From contig NZ_HG315684.1 in the NCBI RefSeq assembly GCF_000455365.1, forward strand, positions 1,011,060-1,075,059: DNA of 64,000 nucleotides. Reading direction: 5' to 3'. Below, piece after piece: positions 53,488 through 62,201 of this stretch. A program made the position numbers and the translations under genes. Origin of the DNA: Halopiger djelfimassiliensis (GTDB taxonomy: Archaea > Halobacteriota > Halobacteria > Halobacteriales > Natrialbaceae). Positions within the stretch are counted from its first letter, which is position 1. Each line of letters begins with the position of its first letter. The notes beneath the pieces are model-generated. The model worked only from the letters and a program-made list of their open reading frames with translations. It had not been told where the DNA came from and searched no databases.

Positions 53488-53535
53488 ACCGGTACGAGCT
53501 AATTACTAATTCGGGACCTGATCGATTGCTCGAGC

Positions 53536-54066
53536 ATGGAGCGACGAAAGATCCTCCTTGGCAGTGGCGCTGCACTCGCGACCGTGCTCGCGGGTTGTTC
53601 CAGTTCCGAGACCGACGAAGAAAACCCGGATGACGGCGAGGAGTCGCTCGGCGACGAGCCCGACTCCGACTCCGAGGACGAGTCCGACACCGATTCGGAA
53701 GACGGGGACGACAGCTACGACGACGTTCCCGGCTTCGATCACGATACACTCACGGTCAGTAGCGACCACCTGACGGTCACGGGCATCGAACACAACGGCG
53801 ACCGGGCAACCGTCATCGCCGACAGCGAGATCACCGATAGGAACGCGCTGTACTCCGAACTCGAGGTGCTGGCCGAGGACCTCGCGGCGGCGGTCACCGA
53901 CTCCGAGGCCTTCACGGAGGAAATCTCGAGGGTCGAGTGGGTGCTCGAACACGACGGCAACCAGCTGCTCACGTTCTACGCGGAAGTCGAGTGGATCCTC
54001 GAGTACATCGGCGAAGAGATCACGAAAGACGAACTGGTAAGCCGGATGCTCGAGACGAAAGAGTAG
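53536..54066 (+). CDS. Lipoprotein of unknown function with long acidic linker
   Basis: A 176-residue protein. MERRKILLGSGAALATVLAG with Cys at residue 21 is a twin-arginine-like/lipobox signal. An almost pure Asp/Glu/Ser linker (residues 25-60) precedes an alpha/beta domain (VTGIEHNGDRATVIADSEIT; EISRVEWVLEHDGNQLLTFY). Anchored outside the membrane. Family not recognised with confidence. The ATG is leaderless by TATA spacing. It converges with argS. Confidence 0.75.
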   Translation: MERRKILLGSGAALATVLAGCSSSETDEENPDDGEESLGDEPDSDSEDESDTDSEDGDDSYDDVPGFDHDTLTVSSDHLTVTGIEHNGDRATVIADSEITDRNALYSELEVLAEDLAAAVTDSEAFTEEISRVEWVLEHDGNQLLTFYAEVEWILEYIGEEITKDELVSRMLETKE

Positions 54067-54159
54067 TCCAGCGGTCGAGCGCGTCGGCAGCTGTTTTCCG
54101 GCCGGGGAACACCACATGAGCCGAGCGTGTCTCCCGCTGGCCGGCCCCGATCGGTGAGT

Positions 54160-55944
54160 CTACATCGAGCGTGGCGCGGCCACGCCGAGGATAGACAGGG
54201 CGTTCGCGACCGTGTGTTTCGAGGCGGCCACCAGCGCCAGCCGCGCGTCCCGAACCGCGGGATCGACGTCGTCGCCCAGCACCGGACACTCCCGGTAGAA
54301 GGCGTTAAACCGGTCGGCGAACTCCCGCGTGTAGGTCGCGATCTGATGGGGTTCGAGATCGTCCGCCGCTTCGTCGACGACCGCCGGGAACCGGCCGATC
54401 GTCTCGAGCAAGTCCCGCTCGGCGGCCGAATCCAGCAGGTCGACGTCGACGTCCCCGTCGAGACCCTGCCCGGCGAGGTCGTCGTCGGGATCGATCCCGG
54501 CCGCCTCGAGGATGCCACAACAGCGTGCGTGGACGTACTGCACGTACGGCGCGGACTGGGCTTCGAAGTCGAGCGCGCGGTCCCACTCGAACGTGATCGC
54601 TTTCGTCGGCTGTTTCGCGACGATGTCGTACCGGACCGCGCCGATACCGACCTGATGGGCGATCCGCTCGACATCCGTTTCGTCCAGTTCGTCGTCGCGG
54701 ATCCGGTCGTCCAGCCGGGTTTCGACCTCGTCGCGGGCGCGATCGATCGCCTCGTCGAGCAGATCGTCGAGATCGACGCCGGTGCCCCGCCGCGTGGACA
54801 TCTTCCCCTCGGGCAGGTTGACATACGAGTACAGCACCTGCCGGAGCTGATCGGCGTCGTTGCCGAGCAACTCGAGGGCGGTCCGAAGCTGGCTGGCCTG
54901 CAGCTTGTGATCCTCGCCCAGTACCGTTACGGCCCGGTCGTAGTTGTCGAACTTCCACTCGTGGTGAGCCAGATCGCGGGTGGGATACAGCGAGGTGTCG
55001 TCCGAGCGCAGGAACACGAGGTTCTTCTCGATGCCGTGATCGGTGAGATCGAGTTGCCAGGCCTCGTCCTCGTACACCGCCTCGTCGAGGTCCTTGAGGC
55101 GGGAAACGACGTCGTCGGTCGAGCCGTCGCGCATGAACCGCGTCTCCTTGACGAACTCGTCGAACTCCGCGGGCAGCCGCTCGAGACACTCCGTCATGCC
55201 GCCGAGAACCTGATCGACGACTTCGCTGACCCGTTCGTAGGTCTCCTCGTCGCCCGCTTCGAGACCCTGCATGATCGCGTCGATCTCGGCCTCGGCCGCC
55301 TCGACCTCGGCTTCGGGCGCGTTCTCGAGGTAGGCGTTGCCCTTGCGGTAGTAGCGCACGAGATCGTACTCGATGCGGTCGCGTTCGGGCGGCTCCTCGA
55401 GGTCGTCCTCGTCGAACGTCTCGTAGGCCCACGTGAAGACGGCCATCTGGCGACCGGCGTCGTTGACGTAGTAGTGTCGGTCGACGTCGTAGCCGGCGTA
55501 CTCGAGCAGGTTGGCGACGGCGTCGCCGATGATCGGGTTCCGGGCGCGGCCGACGTGAACCGGCCCGGTCGGGTTCGCGCTGGTGTGTTCGACGACGACC
55601 GACTCCTCGCGGTCGGGCAACGCCCCGTAGCTGTCGGCGGTCGCCGCCTCGAGCGTCTCCGCGCGGTAGGCGTCGCTGGGCAGGAAGTTGAGGTACGGTC
55701 CCTGTGTCCGGACGGCCGACACGTAGGTCAGTTCGTCGGCGTCGATCTCGGCGGCGATCTCGTCGGCGACCGCCGGCGGGGGTGTGCCGGCCTCGCCGGC
55801 CAGTCGAAAGGCGACGCTGGATGCCAGCACGCTCGCGACGTCTTCCGGCGGTTCTTCGATCCCGAGATCGTCGGTGGGAAAGTCGAGCGTCGACAGCGCC
55901 CCCTCGAGGGCACCCTCGACCTCCGCGCGAAGGGAGAGGAACAT
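54160..55944 (-). CDS. argS: Arginyl-tRNA synthetase
   Basis: A 594-residue class I synthetase. An N-terminal additional domain precedes the HIGH-type motif [13 protein letters not shown] (residues 122-134). Also present are [15 protein letters not shown], the KMSKS-type [13 protein letters not shown] (about 380-392), and the C-terminal DALR domain (RARDEV... [18 protein letters not shown]). It charges tRNA-Arg. The N-terminal 20 residues are acidic as in halophiles. Complete and of standard length. Confidence 0.96.
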   Translation of the reverse strand: MFLSLRAEVEGALEGALSTLDFPTDDLGIEEPPEDVASVLASSVAFRLAGEAGTPPPAVADEIAAEIDADELTYVSAVRTQGPYLNFLPSDAYRAETLEAATADSYGALPDREESVVVEHTSANPTGPVHVGRARNPIIGDAVANLLEYAGYDVDRHYYVNDAGRQMAVFTWAYETFDEDDLEEPPERDRIEYDLVRYYRKGNAYLENAPEAEVEAAEAEIDAIMQGLEAGDEETYERVSEVVDQVLGGMTECLERLPAEFDEFVKETRFMRDGSTDDVVSRLKDLDEAVYEDEAWQLDLTDHGIEKNLVFLRSDDTSLYPTRDLAHHEWKFDNYDRAVTVLGEDHKLQASQLRTALELLGNDADQLRQVLYSYVNLPEGKMSTRRGTGVDLDDLLDEAIDRARDEVETRLDDRIRDDELDETDVERIAHQVGIGAVRYDIVAKQPTKAITFEWDRALDFEAQSAPYVQYVHARCCGILEAAGIDPDDDLAGQGLDGDVDVDLLDSAAERDLLETIGRFPAVVDEAADDLEPHQIATYTREFADRFNAFYRECPVLGDDVDPAVRDARLALVAASKHTVANALSILGVAAPRSM

Positions 55945-56028
55945 ACCCGCCCGTATTCAGGGCTCGAGTAAAGGAATGTCGGGTTTCGTCTCACGGGCCG
56001 GACCGATCGACCGCCGGCATCGAATCGG

Positions 56029-56700
56029 TCAGTCCGTGGTCGGGCTCACCGAGCGTTCGCGCTCGGGGTCGCCGTCGGGGCCGTCGCTTGCGAGTTCGGC
56101 TTCGACCTTCTCGATCAGCAGATCGACCGCCATTCGGTTTGCCCCCTCGGGGATGATCACGTCCGCGTTCTTCTTCGTCGGTTCGACGAACTGCTCGTGC
56201 ATCGGCTTGACCGTCTCGAGGTACTGGTCGATAACCCCGTCGAGATCGCGGCCGCGTTCGACGACATCGCGCTCGATCCGCCGGAGGATGCGGACGTCGG
56301 CGTCGGTCATGACGTAGACGCGAAGGTCGAGCATCTCGAGGATCGCCTCGTCGTACAGCGAGAGGATCCCCTCGAGGACGATCACGTCCGAGGGGTCGAC
56401 GGTCACGCGCTCGTCCTTGCGGTTGTGGACGTCGAAATCGTACTGGGGCATCTCGATCGACTGCCCCATGAGCAACGCGTTCAATTGTTCGCGAAGCAGT
56501 TCCCACTCGAACGCCGACGGGTGATCGTAGTTGACGTTCGCCCGCTCCTCGTAGTCGAGATGCGAGAGGTCCTCGTAGTAGTTGTCAAGCGGAATGCGAG
56601 TGACGGCTTCGCCGACGGTCTCGGCGACGGTGCGCGCGACGGTCGTCTTCCCGGCTCCCGTTCCGCCTGCGATCCCGATGACGAACGACGGAATACTCAT
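56029..56700 (-). CDS. udk: Uridine kinase
   Basis: A 223-residue P-loop kinase: FVIGIAGGTGAGKTTVARTV (Walker A), IPLDNYYEDL (substrate region), NYDHPSAFEW, YDFDVHNRKDERV, and RRIERDVVERGRD with the lid Arg residues. It phosphorylates uridine (and cytidine) in pyrimidine salvage. The ATG 56700 is preferred because it begins MSIPSFVIGIAGG; a longer frame exists upstream. The C-terminal acidic tail is a halophile extension. It lies downstream of the NUDIX gene on the same strand. Confidence 0.92.
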   Translation of the reverse strand: MSIPSFVIGIAGGTGAGKTTVARTVAETVGEAVTRIPLDNYYEDLSHLDYEERANVNYDHPSAFEWELLREQLNALLMGQSIEMPQYDFDVHNRKDERVTVDPSDVIVLEGILSLYDEAILEMLDLRVYVMTDADVRILRRIERDVVERGRDLDGVIDQYLETVKPMHEQFVEPTKKNADVIIPEGANRMAVDLLIEKVEAELASDGPDGDPERERSVSPTTD

Positions 56701-56752
56701 CGTCAGACCCTGGCTCGGGGCGCTCATTAATCCCCTGATACCGATCGGGCCG

Positions 56753-57295
56753 TCAGCCGAACAGCGACGCGGCGTCCCGGAACCGCCGTTCGTGTACCGG
56801 CCGGAACGTCTCGTCCGACGCGTCGAACGCCGACGGCGTCCAGAACCGCGCCGCCGTCGCGTCGCTTCCCGCCGTCGGCGAGCCGTCGGCGTGTGCCCGA
56901 TCGACGACGTAGTGGATCATCATCACGTGCTTGCCGTCCCGGGGGGCCAACGTCGTCGCATCGAGGAGTTCGAGGGCGTCGGGATCGACGGCGACGCCGG
57001 TTTCCTCCTCGAGTTCGCGGGCCGCCGCGGTTTCGGGCTCCTCGCCGACCTCCATGTGACCGCCGGGGAGCGTCCACTCGCCGACGCCCGGCGGCACGCC
57101 GCGTTCGACACAGAGAACGGCGGGCTCCGAACCCGAGGTCGTTCGATCGACGACCGCGACGCCGGCACACGGAACCGGATTGTGCCAGACGACGTCCTCG
57201 CAGGTCGGACAGCGCTTCCGTTCGCGTCCGTCGAACGCGATCGTCTCGAGACCGTCGCCACATCGGGGGCAGTAGTCGGGTGGCCGGCTGACCAT
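56753..57295 (-). CDS. NUDIX hydrolase with N-terminal zinc ribbon
   Basis: A 180-residue protein. Residues 9-32 form a zinc ribbon (YCPRCGDGLETIAFDGRERK then CPTC), as in NADH pyrophosphatases. The NUDIX box GGHMEVGEEPETAAARELEE plus ETGV is complete, so it is probably active on a nucleotide diphosphate derivative. Its 5' end and the short gap before it are part of the duplicated junction described around 57264-57347. A degenerate copy of its N-terminus occurs near 58528-58573. Confidence 0.9.
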   Translation of the reverse strand: MVSRPPDYCPRCGDGLETIAFDGRERKRCPTCEDVVWHNPVPCAGVAVVDRTTSGSEPAVLCVERGVPPGVGEWTLPGGHMEVGEEPETAAARELEEETGVAVDPDALELLDATTLAPRDGKHVMMIHYVVDRAHADGSPTAGSDATAARFWTPSAFDASDETFRPVHERRFRDAASLFG

Positions 57296-57347
57296 CTACT
57301 GTGGGTTCCGTGATGGGGGTATCAAAGGGTTTTCAATCCGTTTCCGG
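57264..57347. repeat. Junction duplication, copy 1 (functional NUDIX start plus copy of synthase 3' end)
   Basis: Two blocks match copy 2 at 58545-58599. CGGGGGCAGTAGTCGGGT (57264-57281) is identical in both. The 26-bp block 57322-57347 matches 58574-58599 at 24 positions. On the minus strand, copy 1 encodes PGNGLKTL and a stop, the tail of the threonine-synthase-like protein (TGSGLKTL), directly followed by the NUDIX start. Confidence 0.75.
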
Positions 57348-57842
57348 GCAGAGATCCTCGAGAAATCGGAAACCGTTTACGAACGTGATCGAATCGCCGT
57401 AACCCTCGCTGGCGAGTACAGCTTCAGCGCCCTCGCCGGCGGCGATATCGGTCGTATAAACGTACACCTCGGTCACCTCGCCGGCGGCGAGACGCTGCGC
57501 CGCTAGTGCAGCGAGCGCGGCGTCGGCACGTTCGACCTCGTCCGCCGGCCGGTCGTCGGTGTTGGCGATGTACCGCTGGACTCCGTCCATCACTCGCGAG
57601 ACGACCGGCCGCGAGAAGTCGAGCGAGTCGCCGACGGCGACCCATCCGTCCTCGAGTGCGGTCTCAACGGGTGGCGTTCGAGTAGTCGAATCGTTGACGG
57701 ACAGTTCGTCGTAGACTCGTTCCGGCACCAGAAAGGTAACGTCGTTTCGTCTGGCAAACCGGCGGACGGCACGATATCGGTTGTTCGACGGCTGCCCCAT
57801 CGCGACGAACAGTCCGGTATCAGCGATATGGGTGGTACTCAC
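57333..57842 (-). CDS. PIN-like nuclease, putative toxin of an HTH-PIN pair
   Basis: A 169-residue protein with PIN-type acidic positions: IADTGLFVAMGQ (first Asp), VPERVYDELSVND (Glu), EVERADAALAALAAQ (Asp) and VYTTDIAAGEGAEAV (Asp). Probable RNase toxin. Its start overlaps the upstream HTH gene by 4 bp. Its last codons (CPETD) lie inside the duplicated 3' end of the threonine-synthase-like gene, read in another frame, suggesting that its C-terminus was fixed by the insertion event. Activity and target unknown. Confidence 0.75.
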   Translation of the reverse strand: MSTTHIADTGLFVAMGQPSNNRYRAVRRFARRNDVTFLVPERVYDELSVNDSTTRTPPVETALEDGWVAVGDSLDFSRPVVSRVMDGVQRYIANTDDRPADEVERADAALAALAAQRLAAGEVTEVYVYTTDIAAGEGAEAVLASEGYGDSITFVNGFRFLEDLCPETD

Positions 57843-58438
57843 GCGTCGTCAATCGTGTCTTGATCGTTGACACCAAGATCGGCGATCGACGCTCCCGCTG
57901 TCTCGATGGCGAAGTGTTCCCGGACGACGGGCCGAAGCGCCTGAAGGATGATCTCCGCGGCCAGCGGCGAAATATCGAGATCGCGAGCCATCAACCGGTG
58001 GGTCACCTCTCCGCGCTCCCGGGCAACGGCGTAAGTGAGCGCCGTTGCGAGGCCAGCAACTCCGTGTCGATCGATGTAGGTGTCGATATCTTCGTCGATC
58101 TCGCGTCGGCCGACGGCGTCGATCAGTGCCGGCGTGATCGTATATTCACGCTCGCCGTCAGCGGCCGTGACGGTCAGATCGATCTCGTGAGCGGCGTACG
58201 TCCGAGGCTGCCCGTCACTGGTTGCCTCGATGACGCCGGCATCATCGAGCCGGTTGACGTACGTGTAGGCTGTTCCCTGTGGGAGATCGAGCGCGTTCAT
58301 CACCTCCCGGACGGTCGCTTCCCCTTCGCCAGCGAGGTACGCGTATAGCTGGGCCAGCTGCGGCTCCTCAAGGAGATCCGCGACCGAGAGAAAGTCGCGA
58401 ATAACGGTGCCGTTAGCCCGGTTCGAGGTGCGTGACAT
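57839..58438 (-). CDS. HTH regulator (DUF7437-like), probable antitoxin of the PIN pair
   Basis: A 199-residue protein with a winged-helix N-terminus (LLEEPQLAQLYAYLAGEGEA, then VREVMNALDLPQGTAYTYVN). A helical C-terminal domain follows (IDTYIDRHGVAGLATALTYA; LQALRPVVREHFAIETAG). The layout matches haloarchaeal DUF7437 HTH proteins as I remember them, often found before a PIN-like gene. Likely autorepressor and antitoxin, by inference. Its gene contains more A/T at third positions than the neighbours, supporting recent arrival. Confidence 0.75.
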   Translation of the reverse strand: MSRTSNRANGTVIRDFLSVADLLEEPQLAQLYAYLAGEGEATVREVMNALDLPQGTAYTYVNRLDDAGVIEATSDGQPRTYAAHEIDLTVTAADGEREYTITPALIDAVGRREIDEDIDTYIDRHGVAGLATALTYAVARERGEVTHRLMARDLDISPLAAEIILQALRPVVREHFAIETAGASIADLGVNDQDTIDDA

Positions 58439-58527
58439 GAGATTCGGTGCTTATTACAGTTTACAGCGAATCAGTAAAGAGTGTTTGGATGCCCCGTCCC
58501 CGAGTTCGCGGCCTGACACTATTCGTT

Positions 58528-58573
58528 TCAAGACCTCGTCACAACGGGGGCAGTAGTCGGGTAACCGACTGCA
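58528..58573 (-). pseudogene. Degenerate remnant of the NUDIX gene 5' end
   Basis: Read on the minus strand just after the synthase stop is CCCGACTACTGCCCCCG followed by a TTGTGACGAGGTCTTGAAACG-like stretch. It aligns with the first codons of the NUDIX gene (DYCPRCGDGLET) with deletions and changes. The original neighbour of the synthase was therefore the NUDIX gene. Confidence 0.6.
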
Positions 58574-58599
58574 TCAAAGCGTTTTCAATCCGCTTCCGG
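58545..58599. repeat. Junction duplication, copy 2 (true synthase 3' end)
   Basis: Contains the 18-bp block identical to 57264-57281 (here 58545-58562) and the 26-bp block 58574-58599 that differs from copy 1 at 2 positions. With copy 1 it brackets the HTH-PIN genes. Confidence 0.75.
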
Positions 58600-59677
58600 T
58601 CAGGGGAACGACGACCTCCGCGTCGTCGGCCAGGTGGCCGTCCGCGCGGTATCGCTCGAGGGCGGCCGGGGCGACCGCGCTCGTCGGTTCGACGTAGAAC
58701 CCGCCGCGGTGGAGTCGATCGAGCGCGCTTTCGATCGGGTCGGAGCCGAGCGCGATGGCGTCGCCGTCGGTTTCGTCGATCGCCTCGAGGATCTCGTCCT
58801 CGCGGGCCGGTTCGGCGATCCGGATCCCGTCGGCGATGTCGCTGCCGTTCCCGTCCCCGTCGAGCGGGTCGTCCGCGAGCGCGTCGACGATCGGCGCGTG
58901 GCCCGCCGCCTGCGCGCCCAGCAATCGCGGCATCCCGTCGACGATGCCGGCCTCGTTCAACAGCGAGAAGCCACGATACGCGCCCAGAAAGAGCGTCCCG
59001 TGGCCGATCGGCAGGACGACGGCGTCGGGAACGGTCCAGTCGCGCTGGGCGGCGATCTCGAACGCGATCGTCATCGTGCCCGCGTAGAAGGCCGGGTTCC
59101 AGGCGTGGCTCGCGTACCAGCCCTCGCCGGCCTCGACGGCGTCGATACAGGCGTCGGTCACGTCCTGCCGGCTGCCCTCGACGCGGACGGGGCGGGCGTC
59201 GGCCCGCTGGATCGCCATCAGCTTCGACTGCTTGACGTCCGCCGGCACGTAGATGTCCGCCTCGAGTCCCGCGCGGGCCGCGTACGTCGCGATCGAGGCA
59301 CCCGCGTTCCCCGAGGAGTCCTCGATGACCCGCTCGACGCCGAGCTCGATCGCCCGGGAGAGGGTCGTCGTCGCGCCCCGATCCTTGAACGACCCCGTCG
59401 GGAGGACGTACTCGAGTTTGAACTGCGCGTCCCACTCGGGGGCGTCGACGAGCGGCGTGAACCCCTCGTGGAAGGTCACGTGTCCCTCGATCGGGAGGAA
59501 CTCGAAGAAGGTCCACAGCCCTCGGCTGGTGTCGAGTCGCGACAGCGGCAGCGGCTCGCCGTCCGGGTGGGGTCGGTCGGCGAACTCGAGCGCGTGACCG
59601 CACTCACACCGCCACGGTTCGTCGGGGCCGGCCGCGTACGTCGTCTCGCACGCGGGACAGCGGAGATCGGCTGGCAT
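58574..59677 (-). CDS. Threonine synthase-like PLP enzyme
   Basis: A 367-residue fold-type II PLP enzyme. An N-terminal zinc ribbon-like part (LRCPACETTYAAGPDEPWRC then ECGH) precedes the catalytic core. PLP Lys lies in PTGSFKDRGATTTL, the phosphate loop in EDSSGNAGASIATYAARAG, and the closing Gly-rich strand in VPLTGSGLKTL. It resembles threonine synthase, which converts O-phosphohomoserine to threonine; a paralogous role cannot be excluded. ATG 59677 lies 2 bp from the previous gene's stop. Its 3' end is duplicated downstream at 57322-57347. Confidence 0.87.
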   Translation of the reverse strand: MPADLRCPACETTYAAGPDEPWRCECGHALEFADRPHPDGEPLPLSRLDTSRGLWTFFEFLPIEGHVTFHEGFTPLVDAPEWDAQFKLEYVLPTGSFKDRGATTTLSRAIELGVERVIEDSSGNAGASIATYAARAGLEADIYVPADVKQSKLMAIQRADARPVRVEGSRQDVTDACIDAVEAGEGWYASHAWNPAFYAGTMTIAFEIAAQRDWTVPDAVVLPIGHGTLFLGAYRGFSLLNEAGIVDGMPRLLGAQAAGHAPIVDALADDPLDGDGNGSDIADGIRIAEPAREDEILEAIDETDGDAIALGSDPIESALDRLHRGGFYVEPTSAVAPAALERYRADGHLADDAEVVVPLTGSGLKTL

Positions 59678-59679
59678 GG

Positions 59680-60639
59680 TTAGTAGGAGTCGATGTCGGT
59701 CCCGACTGAGCAGACGTACTCGCCGGTTGCAACCTGTGGCAGTCGTCGCGCACGCCAGAGGATTCCGTCGCTGTCGGCGGTGACAGTCGCTTTCGGTTCG
59801 CCGAAGGGGGTCGTCACCTCGAACAGCGTCTCGCCGCTTGCGACCTGCTCGCCGAGGTCCTTGTGCATGTCGACGAGGCCGCCGTTCGGCGCGCCGTACT
59901 GTTCGAAACTGCTGGCACGGGTCTGGCGCTCGAGGGCACCGTCCTCCTCGAGGAAACCGTAGTAGCGGAGGACGTTGAACACGCCGTCGACGCCCTTCCG
60001 GATGCTCGTCTCGTCCCAGCCGACACAGCCGCCGAGTTCCGGATCGACGGTCGGGACGCCCTTGTCCGGGGCGGCACGGGCGAGCTGGCCGTCGGGTCCT
60101 TTCTGATCGAGCACGTAGCCACAGCCGAACGCCTTCGCGAGTTCGAGACACTCGTCGTGGAGGCGGTGGCGTTTCCCACAGCGGACCCGGACCTCGTCGA
60201 TCATCCGGCTGGTCGATCCCTGATGGAGATCGAGCACGAGGTCCGCTCGCGTCGCGGCCTCGAAGGTCGCGGCGGCGATCCGCTCGCTGGAGGTGCCGGT
60301 TTCGTCGCCGGGATAGGCCCGGTTCATCTTCGTATCGTCGATCGGATTCCGGTGTTCGGCGACCTGAAACGCGTGGTAGTTAACGATCCCGACGATCAGG
60401 ATCGTTCCCGAGAGGGCCGCCGGATCGAGTTGCGGCACGACGCGCTGGATAACGCCGACACCGTTGAGTTCGTCGCCATCACTCGCTGCCTGCATGTACA
60501 GGGTCTTTCCCGACCGTTCGCCGTTGATCACGGCGACGGGCAGACCGAACGGGCTCCCGTCTCTGGTCTCGCCGATCTCGAGACGGCCCGTATCGATCTC
60601 GCCGGGCCCTGCGCTCGCCGTTCCGAGCGTCGTCGTCAT
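59680..60639 (-). CDS. Succinylglutamate desuccinylase/aspartoacylase-family deacylase
   Basis: A 319-residue M14-like zinc enzyme. The His/Glu zinc motif region YHAFQVAEHRNPIDDTKMNR and LVLDLHQGSTSRMIDEVRVR are diagnostic. GCGYVLDQKGPDGQLARAAP and DPELGGCVGWDE complete the site. The last 70 residues form a lipoyl-like barrel (GGLVDMHKDLGEQVASGETL). It removes an acyl or amide group from an amino-acid-like substrate, unidentified. A TATA (minus GTATAAAG, 60664-60671) about 26 nt upstream supports ATG 60639 and a leaderless mRNA. Co-directional with the synthase gene, 2-bp gap. Confidence 0.87.
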   Translation of the reverse strand: MTTTLGTASAGPGEIDTGRLEIGETRDGSPFGLPVAVINGERSGKTLYMQAASDGDELNGVGVIQRVVPQLDPAALSGTILIVGIVNYHAFQVAEHRNPIDDTKMNRAYPGDETGTSSERIAAATFEAATRADLVLDLHQGSTSRMIDEVRVRCGKRHRLHDECLELAKAFGCGYVLDQKGPDGQLARAAPDKGVPTVDPELGGCVGWDETSIRKGVDGVFNVLRYYGFLEEDGALERQTRASSFEQYGAPNGGLVDMHKDLGEQVASGETLFEVTTPFGEPKATVTADSDGILWRARRLPQVATGEYVCSVGTDIDSY

Positions 60640-60794
60640 GTGCCTGACGACGGACCGGTTCGTCTTTATACTGTCCTTTGAGATCGACTGTCCGGTTCGT
60701 TTGTAGCCGTACCGAACGGATTTCGTGGGGCATGTATACGAGCACCACGACCGTCGGCGGAAAACCAAAGCCGGTCGAGTCAGCACCCTCAGCC

Positions 60795-62174
60795 ATGGGT
60801 CTCGAGCACGACGCCCCCGAAACCGAGGACGCCGATCCGTTCGACGCGTTTCGCCAGTTCTTCGCGCTCGAGCGGGACGTGCTCGTCCTCTCGGCGGCGA
60901 TGTTCGCGTTCAGCCTCGGCTTCCAGATGACCAGCCGGTACATGGGCGAATACATGTACGCGCTGGGAGCATCGGCGTTCGTCGTCGGCCTGTTTGGCAC
61001 CTTCGGGAACGTTATCAGCGCGATCTACCCCTATCCCGGCGGAGCGATCTCCGATCGTCTCGGGTCGCGGTACGCCCTGACCGTCTTCGGCCTGTGCTCG
61101 ACGATCGGGTTCGGCATCTGGCTCGCCGCCCCCGCGCTCGAGGGGATCTCCGCCGGCCCGATCCCGCTCGAGATCGCCGCGATCTTCGTCGGGCTGGTGT
61201 TCGCACAGGCCTGGAAGTCGTTCGGGCTGGGGGCGACCTTCGCGATCGTCAAACAGTCAGTTCCGCCCTCGCAACTCGCCGCCGGTTTCGCGAGCACCGA
61301 AACGTTCCGCCGGACGGCCTTTCTCGTCGGGCCGTTGTTCGCCGCCGCGCTGTTTTTCCCCTTCGGCTCGACCGACAGCGACGTCGTCTTCGCCTTCCAA
61401 CTCATCCTCGTGGTCGCCGTCGTCTTCGGCGTCGTCGGCACGCTCGTCCAGCATTTCCGCTACGACGTCGAGGAGGATAGCTTCGGCACGGAGTTCGCCG
61501 GCGTCGAGCAGGTGCTCGCGGATCTGCGGGCCATGCCGACCGAGCTCCGGCCGCTGCTGGTCGGCGATACGCTCGTTCGGTTCGCCAACGGAATGGTCTA
61601 CGTCTTCTTCGTCATCGTCGTCACGCGATTCCACGAGGTCGGGCTCTCGCTGTCGGTTCCGACCGTCGGACCCGTCGATCTTTCCCCGCAGTCGTACTTC
61701 GGCGTGTTGCTGGGACTCGAGATGCTCGTGGCGCTGCTGGTGATGGTTCCGGCCGCCAAGGCCGCAGAGCGGGTCGGACTGAAGCCGGTGGTCGCGCTCG
61801 GGTTCGCCGTCTACGCCGTCTTCCCGATCGTGCTCATCAACGCGCCCGAAAGCGCCGCCGTACTCGCCGCGCTCTTTGCCTTCTCGGGACTCCGGTTTGC
61901 CGGGTTGCCGGCGCACAAGGCGCTGATCGTCGGCCCCGCGGAACGCGGGACCGGCGGCCGGGTGACGGGGACCTACTACCTCCTGCGGAACGTGATCGTC
62001 GTTCCCAGCGCCGCGCTCGGCGGCCTGCTCTGGGGCGGGGTTTCGAACCCGCTTACCGGCACGCAGCTGTTCGCGGGCGATCCCGCGCTCGCGTTCGCCA
62101 TCGCCACGGCGATCGGACTCGTCGGGACGGGCTATTTCCTCGTGTTCGGCAAGGAGTTCGAGGCGTATCGATAG
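60795..62174 (+). CDS. Major facilitator superfamily transporter
   Basis: A 459-residue protein with about twelve membrane helices. The MFS loop 2-3 signature is GGAISDRLGSRYALTVFGL, with a repeated half after a cytoplasmic loop (HFRYDVEEDSFGTEFAGVEQ). Family and substrate are not identifiable. ATG 60795 (MGLEHDAPETEDADPF) is chosen; an in-frame ATG at 60732 would add 21 polar residues. It is divergent to the deacylase gene. No drug-resistance signature was seen. Confidence 0.85.
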   Translation: MGLEHDAPETEDADPFDAFRQFFALERDVLVLSAAMFAFSLGFQMTSRYMGEYMYALGASAFVVGLFGTFGNVISAIYPYPGGAISDRLGSRYALTVFGLCSTIGFGIWLAAPALEGISAGPIPLEIAAIFVGLVFAQAWKSFGLGATFAIVKQSVPPSQLAAGFASTETFRRTAFLVGPLFAAALFFPFGSTDSDVVFAFQLILVVAVVFGVVGTLVQHFRYDVEEDSFGTEFAGVEQVLADLRAMPTELRPLLVGDTLVRFANGMVYVFFVIVVTRFHEVGLSLSVPTVGPVDLSPQSYFGVLLGLEMLVALLVMVPAAKAAERVGLKPVVALGFAVYAVFPIVLINAPESAAVLAALFAFSGLRFAGLPAHKALIVGPAERGTGGRVTGTYYLLRNVIVVPSAALGGLLWGGVSNPLTGTQLFAGDPALAFAIATAIGLVGTGYFLVFGKEFEAYR

Positions 62175-62201
62175 CGCCCGCGGCGGCCACCGCGAGCGCC
62201 C

